A DNA stretch of 64,000 bases from Candidatus Berkiella aquae (GTDB taxonomy: Bacteria > Pseudomonadota > Gammaproteobacteria > Berkiellales > Berkiellaceae). Position numbers and translations under genes: made by a program. The notes under the pieces are model-generated. The model had not been told where the DNA came from and searched no databases. It was given only the letters and a program-made list of their open reading frames with translations. The DNA is taken from contig NZ_LKAJ02000001.1 of the NCBI RefSeq assembly GCF_001431295.2, positions 1,674,001 through 1,738,000 on the forward strand. Reading direction: 5' to 3'. Shown here piece by piece: positions 62,504 to 64,000 of this stretch (positions are counted from its first letter, which is position 1; every line of letters begins with the position of its first letter).

Positions 62504-64000
62504 ATGCACCGAAGCTCCTCTTCTTCAAGCCCATCTCAATTATCGACTTCTAGCGTGGCATCCACATCCAGTCACTCACACGCTAAGAAGATATTTCATC
62601 GTTCCTTTCACGCAAAAAAAATTCATCATCTTGTGATGCAGGCTTGCTATAGCAAAAACGATTCTGATTTAGCACGGATTAATAGCGAATTTATAGAACA
62701 ATTGAAACAATCACCCGCCAGCGCTGTGCTTGAGCTTAGCACCAATGATTTTAGCCATCTACACGATATCTTGCATTTACCTTTTAAAATTCAGAGAGAA
62801 AAATGGGCGGCAATTGTTATTTCGACAACCTTACTATCAAACTTTGTTGCAAGTATTCAAGTTCAATATCCCGAGGCACTCAATACTTTACTAAAATTAA
62901 AAAATAAAGATAGTGTCACGCCACTACAGCAAGCACTGAGTATTGGTAATATAAAAGCGGCAGAGCAATTGCTTCTTTTAATATCTGGCAATAATGACGT
63001 TCTCAATGCCAATTTGAACAGTCGAACCGACGATGGCTTTATGCCATTTCAGCAAGCTTTAGCGACAGGTGATGTTGCTATTGTTCAGCAATTGATTCCC
63101 TTACTACTTAACAACAAAAAAGCCTTAACAGCCAATTTAACCAATCGAACTATCGATGGCTTCATGCCCTTACAAGATGCCTTAAGGTCAGGCAATCCAG
63201 AAGTTATTCCACCATTAATAGAGTTACTGATTGAAGATACAGAAGCTTTACAAACCAATTTAACCAATAAAACGGTTGAGGGTTTTATGCCATTACAGCA
63301 TGCCCTAGCAACTGGTAACCTTCAAATTGTGCAGCAGTTAATTCCATTATTGATGGCAAATAGAGAGGCTTTAAAAGCTAATTTACTCAATAGAACCCAT
63401 GATGGTTTTATGCCTTTACAACAAGCCTTAGCGACAGGCAATCCTGAAATTGTACAACTCATCATTCAACTATTGCAAAACGATGAAGAAGCTTTTAAGG
63501 CTAATTTACTCAATCGAACCGAAGCAGGTTTTATGTCATTAGATTGCGCGCTAAAAACGGGCAATCTAATAGTCGTTCAATTGTTAATTCCATTAATGCA
63601 AGACGATGCCACGCTCATTGTCAATCTAGAAAATAGAACACGCTCTGGCTTTATGCCACTGCAAACTGCGCTAAACACAAACAATCCTAAAATAGTTGAG
63701 CTACTGCTAACATTATTGATTGATCATGAAAGCATCCTGAATGCTAATCTAACGAATAGAACCGAGGATGGTTTTATGCCACTACAAGATGCCTTAAAAT
63801 CACGCATACCAAGCATCTTTTTGCAACTCATCCCATTCTTAACTAAAAATGAAGATATTTTTAAGGCCAATTTACTTAATAGAACGAACAATGGCTTTAT
63901 GCCATTACAGCAGGCGCTAGATACGAATATCCCTGAAATTGTTCAGCAATTTTTGACATTACTTATCCATAAAGATATCTTGCGAGAAAATTTACTGAAT
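62504..64000 (+). CDS. Ankyrin-like 41-residue tandem-repeat protein (3' end outside window)
   Basis: ATG 62504 (AAAGG lies 7 bases upstream) opens a frame that stays open for all 499 codons to the window edge. The start is Ser/His-rich and disordered (SSSSSPS pattern), followed by a helical region to about residue 155. From there a 41-residue unit repeats at least eight times, with the pattern ANLxNRTxDGFMPLQQAL then xTGNPEIVQQLIPLLL. The GF/GFMP site recurs every 123 bases from 63035 to 63893 except for one 120-base step. It resembles ankyrin but is longer and very regular. Protein binding is likely; an effector role is inference. Confidence 0.8.
   Translation, partial: MHRSSSSSSPSQLSTSSVASTSSHSHAKKIFHRSFHAKKIHHLVMQACYSKNDSDLARINSEFIEQLKQSPASAVLELSTNDFSHLHDILHLPFKIQREKWAAIVISTTLLSNFVASIQVQYPEALNTLLKLKNKDSVTPLQQALSIGNIKAAEQLLLLISGNNDVLNANLNSRTDDGFMPFQQALATGDVAIVQQLIPLLLNNKKALTANLTNRTIDGFMPLQDALRSGNPEVIPPLIELLIEDTEALQTNLTNKTVEGFMPLQHALATGNLQIVQQLIPLLMANREALKANLLNRTHDGFMPLQQALATGNPEIVQLIIQLLQNDEEAFKANLLNRTEAGFMSLDCALKTGNLIVVQLLIPLMQDDATLIVNLENRTRSGFMPLQTALNTNNPKIVELLLTLLIDHESILNANLTNRTEDGFMPLQDALKSRIPSIFLQLIPFLTKNEDIFKANLLNRTNNGFMPLQQALDTNIPEIVQQFLTLLIHKDILRENLLN

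Overview
The window reads as chromosome from an AT-rich gammaproteobacterium that lives with or inside eukaryotic cells, most like the Legionella/Coxiella/Berkiella branch. This rests on typical Gram-negative envelope genes (RND tripartite efflux pump, FadL-type porin, autotransporter, patatin-barrel protein) mixed with large proteins carrying eukaryote-like domains: two protein-kinase-like proteins, an F-box protein, a phosphoinositide-phosphatase-like protein, a zeta-toxin-like kinase, an adenosine-deaminase fusion and an ankyrin-like repeat protein. No secretion machinery lies in the window, so the label 'effector' is inference throughout. I see no rRNA, tRNA, CRISPR array or intact insertion sequence.

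Layout. 1-9.7 kb: the 3' end of an unknown gene, a histone H1-like Lys/Ala protein, an effector-like Ser/Thr kinase, two paralogous unknown proteins (3719 and 7573) flanking pirin, OsmC and Dps genes, a transaldolase remnant and a small double-glycine-leader peptide. 9.8-17.2 kb: three large effector-like genes in a row (F-box with helical repeats; VWA domain; kinase joined to a glycoside-hydrolase-like domain). 17.4-25.5 kb: a His/Lys-rich exported protein, an ArgO/LysE exporter, a zeta-like P-loop protein, a cluster of small membrane proteins around a hemerythrin, and a ClC channel. 25.8-41.9 kb: two paralogous LuxR-type regulators bracket an autotransporter ending in a SPOR domain, a periplasmic HAD phosphatase, an AraC regulator, an AstE/AspA-type hydrolase, OmpP1/FadL with a coupled peroxiredoxin, a DUF1254 protein and a patatin-barrel protein.

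42-64 kb: an RND efflux operon (outer-membrane factor, fusion protein, pump), adenosine deaminase, two tandem double-glycine-leader peptides, a giant adenosine-deaminase-like/Rossmann-like fusion, a membrane protein, a CKSGKDRT phosphatase of about 1300 residues, a MliC-META protein, a tightly overlapping methionine-salvage operon (mtnP-mtnA-mtnB-mtnC), and a 41-residue-repeat protein that runs off the end.

Dispersed palindromic repeats occupy several intergenic gaps (about 12.0, 15.0, 17.2, 42.0, 49.8 and 58.5 kb). Two genes (6947 and 33311) have their ribosome binding site inside a perfect 8-bp hairpin. The most unusual items are the kinase/glycoside-hydrolase-like fusion, the deaminase fusion close to a normal adenosine deaminase, the dispersed double-glycine peptides, and the F-box repeat protein.
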